This document shows, one piece after another, positions 26,543 through 34,389 of a stretch of 64,000 nt of DNA. The DNA lies in assembly GCF_000258425.1 (NCBI RefSeq), contig NC_017461.1:372001-436000 (forward strand). The letters run 5' to 3'. The stretch is from Fervidicoccus fontis Kam940 (GTDB lineage: Archaea; Thermoproteota; Thermoprotei_A; Sulfolobales; Fervidicoccaceae). Under the pieces are notes generated by a model, which saw only the letters and a list, made by a program, of their open reading frames with translations, was not told the DNA's origin and did no database searches. The translations under genes and the position numbers were made by a program. The stretch's first letter is position 1; each line of letters opens with the position of its first letter.

Positions 26543-27496
26543 TTATGGTATTACAGCGGTTAATACTGCTTTTTCTGTATGCAACCTATTTTCTGCTTCA
26601 TCGAAAACAACACTCCATTTACCTTCTATAACTTCTTCGGTCATTTCATTTCCTCTATATGCTGGCAGGCAGTGCATAAAAATCACATCAGGCTTTGCTA
26701 ATTCCATATGAGAAGGAGTAACTGTGAATGGCTTAAAGTCTTCTTTTCTTTTATCTTTTTCCTGCTCCGGCTTACCCATACTCCACCAAGTATTTGCGAT
26801 CACTACATCTGCACCTTTAACTGCTTCGTTGAGGTCATGGACTATTTCCAATCTAGTCCCTCTTTTTCTTGCTTCTTGCTCAGCAAATTTCCAAATTTCT
26901 TCATTAGGTTCATATCCTTTAGGAACTGCTATTATGAAATCCATTCCATGTCTTGGTGCTTCTACTATTAATGAATGTGCGACATTCCAAATGTCCCCTG
27001 TATAAACGACTCTCAATCCATCCCATTTGCCTTTTTTCTCTCTAATCGTCATTAAATCTGCAAGGACTTGACATGGATGCTCTAAATCCGTCAAAGCATT
27101 GATAACCGGCACTTTCATATACTTAGCAAATTCTTCAACTTCATCTTGTCCAAATGTCCTTATTACGAACCCTTTCAGATATCTATCAAGGACTCTTGCT
27201 GTATCCTTTACCGGTTCGCCTCTTGTTAATTGCATCTCATCAGGCCTAAAATAAAAGGGAATGCCTCCAAGTTCTGCAATACCTACTTCAAATGAAGATC
27301 TAGTTCTAGTTGATGGTTTCCTAAATAGCATCCCTATTGTTTTTCCTCTTAATGGTAAGAACTCAATTTCAAGTTCCCTAAGTTGCTTTAACTCTACAGC
27401 TAAATCAATCAAGTAATCTATTTCTTCTCTACTAAAAGCTCTTGTAGTAATAAAATCCCTACCTCTAAAATTTTTTATTTTCGAAAAATCAAACAT
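26543..27496 (-). CDS. argF: Ornithine carbamoyltransferase
   Basis: 317 residues. The carbamoyl-phosphate loop FRKPSTRTRSSFEVG, the HPCQVLADL motif, the ornithine-side TWWSMGKPEQEKD (SMG loop) and HCLPAYRGNEMTEE are intact, which separates it from aspartate carbamoyltransferase. It interconverts ornithine plus carbamoyl phosphate and citrulline. Beside arginine deiminase it would act catabolically, producing carbamoyl phosphate for ATP synthesis, though the biosynthetic direction is equally possible for the enzyme. ATG 27496 follows AAAGGTGA. Carbamate kinase is not in the window. Confidence 0.95.
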   Translation of the reverse strand: MFDFSKIKNFRGRDFITTRAFSREEIDYLIDLAVELKQLRELEIEFLPLRGKTIGMLFRKPSTRTRSSFEVGIAELGGIPFYFRPDEMQLTRGEPVKDTARVLDRYLKGFVIRTFGQDEVEEFAKYMKVPVINALTDLEHPCQVLADLMTIREKKGKWDGLRVVYTGDIWNVAHSLIVEAPRHGMDFIIAVPKGYEPNEEIWKFAEQEARKRGTRLEIVHDLNEAVKGADVVIANTWWSMGKPEQEKDKRKEDFKPFTVTPSHMELAKPDVIFMHCLPAYRGNEMTEEVIEGKWSVVFDEAENRLHTEKAVLTAVIP

Positions 27497-27600
27497 ATCT
27501 TTCACCTTTTATTAAATTTATTAATTTTGTTCAAACATAATAAATATTTAATGTCCTAACAAAAATTAAAAAATAATCATTTAGTTATTTTTTAGATTTT

Positions 27601-29007
27601 TCACTTATTTAACTCCCATAGCTCTCTTGTAGAGCACCTAACTCCTCCGCCGCCGGCTTCAATCTGAGGTATTTTTATTCTCAATAATTCAAGTCCGTAA
27701 GTTTTTTCTATATATTCATTTGCTTTCTCATTATAAGAATCAACCGCCAGTTTTCCATTGCCGAGATTTAAAGCGTTTGTCATGGTGATCGGGCTCTGAC
27801 TCTCCCTTGGCATCTCATCAATTTTAACTTCAAGCTCTTTCATGAGCTTAAGGAATTCTGTTACTCTAAACATCCCGCTTTTTCTATCATATTCTAAAGC
27901 AGAATAAAAGCCAACTCTTGAAGGATCTATTATCCCCACTCTTTCGCCACCAACGTCTCCCAAGTAAGCAAATGCGGTATCGAGATGAACAGCCCCAAAT
28001 TCCCAGTATTTAATGTATCCAGCTAGAGGAACTCCTATTATCCTAACGTCTTCTGGCAATATCTCGCCTAAAAATTTAAATGTCGCATAGTTAGAACCTC
28101 TTACCCCGATGCCTGTCAACAGTGCAACTCCTTTTTCAGTTTTTATTATAAAGAAATTTCCTCCCTCCATTACAGCTCTAACCAGCATGTTGTCAAATTT
28201 AACCCATCTCGCCCTTGCCATAGGGTATATATTTAAGTTGTAGTATATTTCATTAAGAACTTCCTCTTCCCCTCTTCTTAGCTTCAAGCTCATGTTACCA
28301 ATAATTGGATATTTTAGCCACGTTACACTCTGGTCTCTTGTATAGAATATTTTGGCCATATTTTCAGGGACATTTACTTTAAAAATCTTTGACCTTACGA
28401 AGAGGTTCTTCGCTTCATCATAAATTTCGGAATCTATTGCAACAAAAGTCTTCACTCCATTTTCACTAAGCGTGTTAGCTATTCTGGAAATATCTTCAGA
28501 CAGTTTTATTGCATCAGGAGCATCAGAACCATCCAGGGCTTTTTCTCTCCAAACCCATTCAGTATGTCTTCCCTTTACTATATTTAACTGTTTATTAGAA
28601 ACTGCCAGCATTAGTATTCCTTCTCTTTTCGAATCTTCACCTCTTAAATCATCACTCCTTAAATTTTCTATTACGGAGATTTGTTTTGCGATTTTTTCTT
28701 CCCAATCAAAAAGAATTTCCATATCGCTTTTTTCTTTTAGTTTCATATAATCGTTATATGGCATTAAACTTATAACTTGATCCAGTGCAAGAAATTTTTC
28801 GAGGGCTTTATTTCCTAAAGCGTTCTCAATTTTAGAGAGTTCTATAGATTCCGTTATAGGCTGTTGCGGTAAAACTATTCCTGCTTTTTTTCTTACTGAT
28901 TCACTGAGGTCAAAAGAAGTAATGGGCGGATTAAAGACAAGCTTTAGCCCTCTCTCTAACTCATTTTTTTCCATTTTGCTTATTATGTCAATATCAATAA
29001 AATTCAA
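27601..29007 (-). CDS. arcA: Arginine deiminase-type amidinohydrolase
   Basis: 468 residues from TTG 29007 (GGTGA at 5 bases). Guanidino-modifying motifs occur in order: FYTRDQSVTW (guanidinium Asp), EGGNFFII (catalytic Glu, with Asn where deiminases usually have Asp), HLDTAFAYLG (catalytic His and Asp) and GGGGVRCSTREL near the C-terminus (nucleophilic Cys). Arginine deiminase makes citrulline and ammonia. The protein is longer than the roughly 410-residue bacterial enzymes, with extra sequence in the N-terminal third. The adjacent ornithine carbamoyltransferase fits a deiminase; arginine dihydrolase or another guanidino substrate remains possible. Confidence 0.85.
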   Translation of the reverse strand: MNFIDIDIISKMEKNELERGLKLVFNPPITSFDLSESVRKKAGIVLPQQPITESIELSKIENALGNKALEKFLALDQVISLMPYNDYMKLKEKSDMEILFDWEEKIAKQISVIENLRSDDLRGEDSKREGILMLAVSNKQLNIVKGRHTEWVWREKALDGSDAPDAIKLSEDISRIANTLSENGVKTFVAIDSEIYDEAKNLFVRSKIFKVNVPENMAKIFYTRDQSVTWLKYPIIGNMSLKLRRGEEEVLNEIYYNLNIYPMARARWVKFDNMLVRAVMEGGNFFIIKTEKGVALLTGIGVRGSNYATFKFLGEILPEDVRIIGVPLAGYIKYWEFGAVHLDTAFAYLGDVGGERVGIIDPSRVGFYSALEYDRKSGMFRVTEFLKLMKELEVKIDEMPRESQSPITMTNALNLGNGKLAVDSYNEKANEYIEKTYGLELLRIKIPQIEAGGGGVRCSTRELWELNK

Positions 29008-29127
29008 TTTTTTCACCAAATTATTTCTATAATTCTTTAATATATATCTTTTTTTAGAATTATCAAAAAACTATTTAATCAATTTTTTATTAATAAAAAA
29101 TTATTTTTAAATAAAAATTCGAACTTT

Positions 29128-30090
29128 TTACAAGTAAATTTTTTTGAGGACTTCTGAAATATCTTCTATACTTGCATTCTTCTCATTAACTCTCGAAAGG
29201 GAAAGATTACACATAGGGCACATCGTTATAATGCGATCACTTGTGAGAACAAGCTCTTCTAGCCTAGTTTTCGCTATTTCTTTTGATAATGAAGGAGATA
29301 ATGTCTCCACTGGACTGCCACAACAAAAAGTCAATTCTTTTGTTCTAAAAGGTTCGTTAATTTTTACTCCTCCGTTTAAAAGAAGTTCTCTTGGTTGAGT
29401 AATGATGTTGAGGTTTCTAGCATAATAACAAGGATCATGTATCGTAAAGCTCTCGTGAATTTCTCTTTTAGGTTTCATTTTAAATTTATAAAGCAACTCT
29501 AAGTAATTGATGACATTAATGTTAAAATCTTTTAAAATTTTTGGATAAATAGTTTTCAATATGTACGTGGTATGAGGGTCTATAGTTATTACTGCCTTAA
29601 CACCCGATTCCTTTAAATTTTTATGAACTGATTCTGCGTGTTCTTTAAAAGCATCTTTTAGTCCATAGTCAAACAAAAGAACACCTGTATACATGTCCTT
29701 ATCATAAAGATAACCAAAATCTGTTCCCGTTGACTTTATAAGTTCAACTATATTTCGTATTATAGAATATTGCTTTTCAAGTTCATCCTTTGATACGTTT
29801 ACAACTATTTTAGCGAAAAAATCAGTCAAGCTAATGAATCTTTCTCCGAATTTCATAATAATTGAAGTACCTTTAGCTTCTTCAATTGACTCTAGATAAT
29901 TGGTAAATTCTTTAATGTAAGGTACTAGCTGATATAATCCACCGGTATAGATTACTGTATCTGTGTTTTTTGGCAAATCGGTGCCCAAAGCCCATTTATA
30001 TATGATTTCAGTTGAAACGGGAAATGGGATCCCATATTTCTTATCAAAGCTCACCATCATATTTAAAATTTCCTTAATTGGAAGTGTCAT
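29128..30090 (-). CDS. CCG-domain Fe-S oxidoreductase subunit (HdrB/GlcF C-terminal type)
   Basis: About 320 residues. Two CCG-type cysteine clusters are visible: HDPCYYARNL ... LTFCCGSPVE, and MCPMCNLSLS near the end. In heterodisulfide reductase HdrB and in glycolate oxidase GlcF such clusters hold unusual Fe-S centres. ATG 30090 follows AAGGTGA. It is the last of three tightly packed genes, after a 2x[4Fe-4S] ferredoxin-like protein and a FAD-binding dehydrogenase. Together they make a split GlcF plus GlcD, a D-2-hydroxyacid (lactate or glycolate) dehydrogenase that passes electrons to an unknown acceptor. Confidence 0.82.
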   Translation of the reverse strand: MTLPIKEILNMMVSFDKKYGIPFPVSTEIIYKWALGTDLPKNTDTVIYTGGLYQLVPYIKEFTNYLESIEEAKGTSIIMKFGERFISLTDFFAKIVVNVSKDELEKQYSIIRNIVELIKSTGTDFGYLYDKDMYTGVLLFDYGLKDAFKEHAESVHKNLKESGVKAVITIDPHTTYILKTIYPKILKDFNINVINYLELLYKFKMKPKREIHESFTIHDPCYYARNLNIITQPRELLLNGGVKINEPFRTKELTFCCGSPVETLSPSLSKEIAKTRLEELVLTSDRIITMCPMCNLSLSRVNEKNASIEDISEVLKKIYL

Positions 30091-30100
30091 TTTTTTCACC

Positions 30101-30430
30101 TTAAAGCATATTTTTATTTATCAGATATGATTTAACTGTCCTAACATCTTCATCAATTCTTATATTTGCTGGGCACTGTGTAACGCAAGCACCGCATTGA
30201 AGGCAAGTGAATATAGCATCAACTGCGCCATCCGTAAGAACGTTTTCTCTTACAAAATTAAGAATTGCTGTGATTCTTCCTCTAGGCCCATATATTCTAT
30301 TTTTCTTAATCTTCAAAGTAGGGCAGACCCATTCACAGTTTCCACAAAAGGCACAGCTTAAAGCATCATCAAGAACTACTTTTATTTTTTCGTTGACAAT
30401 TTCTTCATCTTTGCTTTGAGCATCCTCCAT
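30101..30430 (-). CDS. Ferredoxin-like 2x[4Fe-4S] subunit (HdrC/GlcF N-terminal type)
   Basis: 109 residues with two four-cysteine motifs: CAFCGNCEWVCP and CLQCGACVTQCP, spaced as in HdrC and in the N-terminal half of GlcF. It should relay electrons between the FAD subunit encoded upstream and the CCG-domain subunit encoded downstream. ATG after GAGGTG; four bases separate its start from the stop of the dehydrogenase gene, and its own stop overlaps the leader of the next gene. In bacteria the corresponding two modules are one GlcF polypeptide. Confidence 0.87.
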   Translation of the reverse strand: MEDAQSKDEEIVNEKIKVVLDDALSCAFCGNCEWVCPTLKIKKNRIYGPRGRITAILNFVRENVLTDGAVDAIFTCLQCGACVTQCPANIRIDEDVRTVKSYLINKNML

Positions 30431-30433
30431 TTC

Positions 30434-31870
30434 CTACACCTCAAATATTTTACCAGGGTTCAAAATGTTCTTAGGATCAAATGTTTGCTTAATTGATTTC
30501 ATTATATCGATAGCCTTCACGCTGTTTTTGCTTTTTAGTTCCATTATCAGGTCTTTTTTCTTGTCCAGACCTATTCCATGTTCAGAGCTAACAGTACCGC
30601 CCAATTCAATCACAGCTTTAAGTATCTCGCTTTTCATCTTTTCGTATGTTTCAATCTGCTCTATGTTCTTTTCCTCGATTTTAATTACGGGGTGCAAGTT
30701 TCCATCTCCTACGTGTCCAGCAAGCGTTAAAGGTAATCCATATCTTTTTTCTATTTCTCTTATTCTTCTTACAGCTTCTGGAAGCTTCGAAGGAGGAACG
30801 CTTATATCTTCATTGTAATCTATTATTTTGCTAGCAGGATTCTTTCGCATTTTTACTACTAGATCTCTCAATCCGATGTCATAATTTCTTCTTATATCGA
30901 ATATCCCTTCGCTTTCGGCTTCATCTAAAGTCTTTGCTTTATACACATTTTTTGCTCCATTTCTTTTCAGTATGTTTTCGACTAGAGATAATACCCTTTC
31001 AGAAGATTCTGGAGAAGTTATTATAGAAGTAACAAAATAATGTCCATTTCCAGCTATATTGATTTTTAAAACTTTAAGTGTAAGCTCAACGCTTTTGTCA
31101 TCGACAAACTCCATAATTAAGATATCTAGCTTATTTTTCTTAATTTCAAGAAGAGCATTTACAAGTCCCTCGATGTCATCAAAAAATGCAGCAAGCGTAA
31201 TTACGTTTTCCGGAAGAGGAGTTATTTTTAATGTCGCTTCAGTCACTAGTGCAAGGGTTCCCTCGCTACCAACAATAAGTCTAACAAGATCATATCCCTG
31301 CCTACATTTAGAAGTCTTGCATCCTATCTTTAATATTGTTCCATATTCATTTGGTATAACAATTTCTAACTCGTTGACCCAATCCTTCATGGTGCCATAT
31401 TTAACTCCCCTCATTCCTCCAGCTCCAGTATTAATCGCGCCACCTACCGTAGCTATTTTTATAGAAGCAGGATCAATAGGAAACATAAAACCATAGATAG
31501 AAAGTTCTAAGTTTAAATCATAAAGCCTAACGCCGGGTTCAACTACTACATACGAATCTAGTATGTTTATATTTTTTATTTTATTCATCCTTTCAAAGCT
31601 AACTATAACTCCGTCTTCTCTAGGAAGAGATGATCCTGTAAGCTCACTTGCAGATGCCTGAGGATATATTTTTATATTGTTTTTGTAGCAATATTTCACT
31701 ATTTCTGAAACTTCTTCAGTATTATTAGGAAAAACAACCGCTATTGCATTTCCTTCCATATGTGATGCATTTTTTGCATAAACTTTTATCGTTGACTCGT
31801 CAGTAATAACATTCCCGTCAGAAACTATAGATGACAAGTCTTTAGCTATAGTTTTTTTGCTTTTTAGCAT
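30434..31870 (-). CDS. FAD-linked 2-hydroxyacid dehydrogenase (GlcD / D-lactate dehydrogenase family)
   Basis: 478 residues. The PCMH-type FAD-binding domain is marked by AVVFPNNTEEVSEIVKYC, the phosphate loop IYPQASASELTGSSLPR, VGGAINTGAGGMRGVKYG and VGSEGTLALVTEATLKI. The FAD-oxidase C-domain carries TLAGHVGDGNLHPVI and GTVSSEHGIGLDKK (the conserved His-rich end). Members oxidise D-lactate, glycolate or 2-hydroxyglutarate. With the two Fe-S genes downstream it forms a membrane-peripheral or soluble dehydrogenase. The usual AGASELTG glycine is replaced (ASASELTG). Substrate is not deducible. Little Shine-Dalgarno is visible; the mRNA may be leaderless. Confidence 0.88.
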   Translation of the reverse strand: MLKSKKTIAKDLSSIVSDGNVITDESTIKVYAKNASHMEGNAIAVVFPNNTEEVSEIVKYCYKNNIKIYPQASASELTGSSLPREDGVIVSFERMNKIKNINILDSYVVVEPGVRLYDLNLELSIYGFMFPIDPASIKIATVGGAINTGAGGMRGVKYGTMKDWVNELEIVIPNEYGTILKIGCKTSKCRQGYDLVRLIVGSEGTLALVTEATLKITPLPENVITLAAFFDDIEGLVNALLEIKKNKLDILIMEFVDDKSVELTLKVLKINIAGNGHYFVTSIITSPESSERVLSLVENILKRNGAKNVYKAKTLDEAESEGIFDIRRNYDIGLRDLVVKMRKNPASKIIDYNEDISVPPSKLPEAVRRIREIEKRYGLPLTLAGHVGDGNLHPVIKIEEKNIEQIETYEKMKSEILKAVIELGGTVSSEHGIGLDKKKDLIMELKSKNSVKAIDIMKSIKQTFDPKNILNPGKIFEV

Positions 31871-32359
31871 TTTTATTTTCCCAATTTATTATTGTTTTTA
31901 AATAATATAAAAGACTTATCATAAAATTATTTTTTAGACAAAAAATTTCAATTTTAAAATATAATCTAAAATTTTTTAAACCTAAATTAAACAATCGAAA
32001 ATATCATGCTTCTCATTTATTTAATTTCAAAATAAAAAAAGGCTTTACTCAGATTTTCTTCTTTCTTTAAATATCTCTTTTCAGGAAGTTTGAAGTTTAT
32101 TGTTATATTTACAAATAAATATTTTTTATATAAGAGAGCAAGAGAGATGATAAATCTCTAGGTATTTTATATGGTTATTTTAGCTGGAGGCGTTTTTAGG
32201 ATAGGAGAGCTTATAATATTTTATTAATTTCTAATTGTTGAGCTTACTTAGTTATGAAAAATTTTAAATGACATAAAGTATAACTTGTTATTCCTTTTTT
32301 AAAAGAACATGTTTAAAAAGATTGAAAAAAAGCGATGATTTTTAACAAAAAATTATAAA
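31871..32359. other. Intergenic region without a gene
   Basis: 489 bases of very AT-rich DNA between the dehydrogenase and the acyl-CoA synthetase genes, both on the minus strand. I find no coding stretch. The only distinct element is a small hairpin at about 32140-32158 (AGAGAT, five-base loop, ATCTCT). The promoter of the dehydrogenase operon should lie near 31890-31910 (TTTAAATAATAT on the minus strand side). Confidence 0.5.
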
Positions 32360-33790
32360 TTATTGAGAAATTAAGGCTTTTATTTGAGCTTTTTTCCTTG
32401 CTAATGAATAATTAATTAGAGCTTGAAGACCATGAATCGCTCTTTCTGGTGTGGGATACACAGGCACTTTTTCATTCTCTATTTTCTTTGCGAGATCTTC
32501 AATTATAGATTTCGCCGCATACCAATTTACTACTATAGGTTTTTTCGTTATTGGAACGATCTCATTTATTATCGCATCTGTTATAGCTTCTACAGTTTCT
32601 CTTGGAAAACTACCCTCAATTATTACCACATATCCATCAACTACATTGTGCTCTTCTAATACTTTGAATGTCTTTGAATAAAATTCATATTGCTGTTTTG
32701 GCGTTCCCTGAGCTGTTACATCTATTGGGTTATATGGTGCACCATAAGGAGGGATAATTTTTCTGATTTCATCTATTACATTCTGTGGTAGCATAGGAAC
32801 GTTAAATCCAACCTTTTCCGCTTCATCAGCTGCCAATATACCAAGTCCTCCAGAATTGCTCAATATTCCTATACCCCTAATTTCACTATTTGTCGTTCTA
32901 TTCTTCTGCATACTTAAAGCTCTTATATAGTCTATCAAATCTTGCATTGATTCTACTACAAAAGCGTGGTGCTGCTGAATTGCAGTCTTATATATATTGT
33001 AGCTTCCAGCAAGCGAACCTGTATGCGACATTGCGCCTCTGGCACCACTAGAACTTCTTCCTGATTTGAGAACTACAATTGGTTTTTCGCTTATGGTTTC
33101 TTCTACTGCCTTTAAAAACTCTCTTCCTAGGCCATTAGGCAATCCTTCAAGGTATATTCCTATAGTATTAGTTGTCTCGTCTTCTTTCAAAAATCCAATG
33201 ATTTCAGCCTCATTAACATCTCCTCTATTTCCAAGATTTACAAGGATGCTAAACCCAATTCCTTCGTCTTGGAACCAGTCAAACGTACCGTCAGCGATCG
33301 CTCCACTTTGTGATATAAATGCAGTAGATCCTTTTCTTCGGATTCCAACTCCGAATGTAGCATTTAAATCGACTGCTGTCGAGACTATTCCGAATGAGTT
33401 CGGGCCAATAACTCTCATTCCACAGCTTTTAGCTCTTGCTATCACCTGTTCTTGGAGTTTTCTACCCTGTTCTCCTGTCTCTGCAAAACCCGATGTTATT
33501 ATTATTGACGCTTTGACTTTCTTTTTACATGCCTCTTCTATAGCACTTAGAACTCCTGCGGCAGGAATGACAACTATCGCCAAATCAACCTCGTCTGGCA
33601 CGTCTAATATACTTCGATATACTTTGTATCCGTTAAGCATATTATGCTTAGGATTTATTGGAAACACTTTGCCTTTATACCCGCTGATAACGTTTCTGAA
33701 AACTAACCCTCCTATTTTAAGAGGATCTTCAGAAGCTCCAATTATAGCGACGCTACTAGGATAAAAAAAATATTTTAGATCGCTTTGCAT
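32360..33790 (-). CDS. ADP-forming acyl-CoA synthetase, alpha subunit
   Basis: 476 residues. A CoA-binding domain (SSVAIIGASEDPLKIGGLVF) is followed by succinyl-CoA-synthetase-like ligase domains; FISQSGAIADGTFDWF and the phosphohistidine loop GAMSHTGSLAGS (His in SHTG) are intact. With a beta (ATP-grasp) subunit it converts acyl-CoA, ADP and phosphate to acid, CoA and ATP. The beta subunit is not fused or adjacent. The start overlaps the end of iorB by 16 bases, and AGGTAGAG lies just before the ATG. The coupling to indolepyruvate oxidoreductase suggests aryl-acyl-CoA substrates from aromatic amino acids. Confidence 0.92.
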   Translation of the reverse strand: MQSDLKYFFYPSSVAIIGASEDPLKIGGLVFRNVISGYKGKVFPINPKHNMLNGYKVYRSILDVPDEVDLAIVVIPAAGVLSAIEEACKKKVKASIIITSGFAETGEQGRKLQEQVIARAKSCGMRVIGPNSFGIVSTAVDLNATFGVGIRRKGSTAFISQSGAIADGTFDWFQDEGIGFSILVNLGNRGDVNEAEIIGFLKEDETTNTIGIYLEGLPNGLGREFLKAVEETISEKPIVVLKSGRSSSGARGAMSHTGSLAGSYNIYKTAIQQHHAFVVESMQDLIDYIRALSMQKNRTTNSEIRGIGILSNSGGLGILAADEAEKVGFNVPMLPQNVIDEIRKIIPPYGAPYNPIDVTAQGTPKQQYEFYSKTFKVLEEHNVVDGYVVIIEGSFPRETVEAITDAIINEIVPITKKPIVVNWYAAKSIIEDLAKKIENEKVPVYPTPERAIHGLQALINYSLARKKAQIKALISQ

Positions 33791-34389
33791 AACTCTCTAC
33801 CTAATTCTTCACCCTTTTCGAATGCTTTTATATTCAACTCAACGTATTTTGGTCTTACATTTTCTTTTATTGCTTGGATAAAGTATTCTCTATCTATACC
33901 GGTATCAAAGAACACTCTAAATGCTCCTAGCATCAAGACGTTAGCAATTCTTGCGTTGCCTAGCTGTTTTGCCATATCGGTTGCCGGTATAATACATATC
34001 TTATCCGTGACTTTCTTTATAGCTTCTATTACTTCTTCTTTAGTAGGATATTTAGATTCACCCAACATTACTGATGACGGTATTATTCTATAATCGTTTA
34101 TTAGTATTGCACCATTCGGCTTTAGCATGTTAAGTCTCCTTAAACTTTCAGATAGCTCTAACGATATGATTGCATCTGCTTCATGCTCTAAAATTATCGG
34201 AGAAAATGCTTTTTTCCCGAACTTCACATGACTCGCAACTGGTCCGCCTCTTTGCGCTGAGCCGTATAATTCTCCTACCCTTCCTTCAAGGCCGGAATCT
34301 ATGGCAGCTGCTACCAATATCCTTGCCATTAATACGTTTCCTTGTCCACCTATACCTGTTACAATTACCTGTTTAGTTTCGTTGCTCAT
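33775..34389 (-). CDS. iorB: Indolepyruvate ferredoxin oxidoreductase, beta subunit
   Basis: 204 residues of the gamma-type domain of 2-oxoacid:ferredoxin oxidoreductases: VTGIGGQGNVLMARILVAAA, YGSAQRGGPVASHVKFG, DAIISLELSESLRRL and NVLMLGAFR. It pairs with IorA to oxidise aryl-pyruvates to aryl-acetyl-CoA while reducing ferredoxin. The start overlaps the iorA stop (ATGA) and the stop overlaps the acyl-CoA synthetase start, giving a translationally coupled three-gene unit. Confidence 0.95.
   Translation of the reverse strand: MSNETKQVIVTGIGGQGNVLMARILVAAAIDSGLEGRVGELYGSAQRGGPVASHVKFGKKAFSPIILEHEADAIISLELSESLRRLNMLKPNGAILINDYRIIPSSVMLGESKYPTKEEVIEAIKKVTDKICIIPATDMAKQLGNARIANVLMLGAFRVFFDTGIDREYFIQAIKENVRPKYVELNIKAFEKGEELGRELCKAI

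Noticed and set aside
32140-32158. Hairpin AGAGAT/ATCTCT in the 31.9-32.4 kb gap as a regulatory RNA
   Set aside because: Only six base pairs in very AT-rich DNA with no adjacent conserved element; likely to occur by chance.
33066-33764. Plus-strand frame of 232 codons inside the acyl-CoA synthetase gene
   Set aside because: Antisense shadow. The minus-strand gene has its phosphohistidine loop and overlaps iorB as expected.
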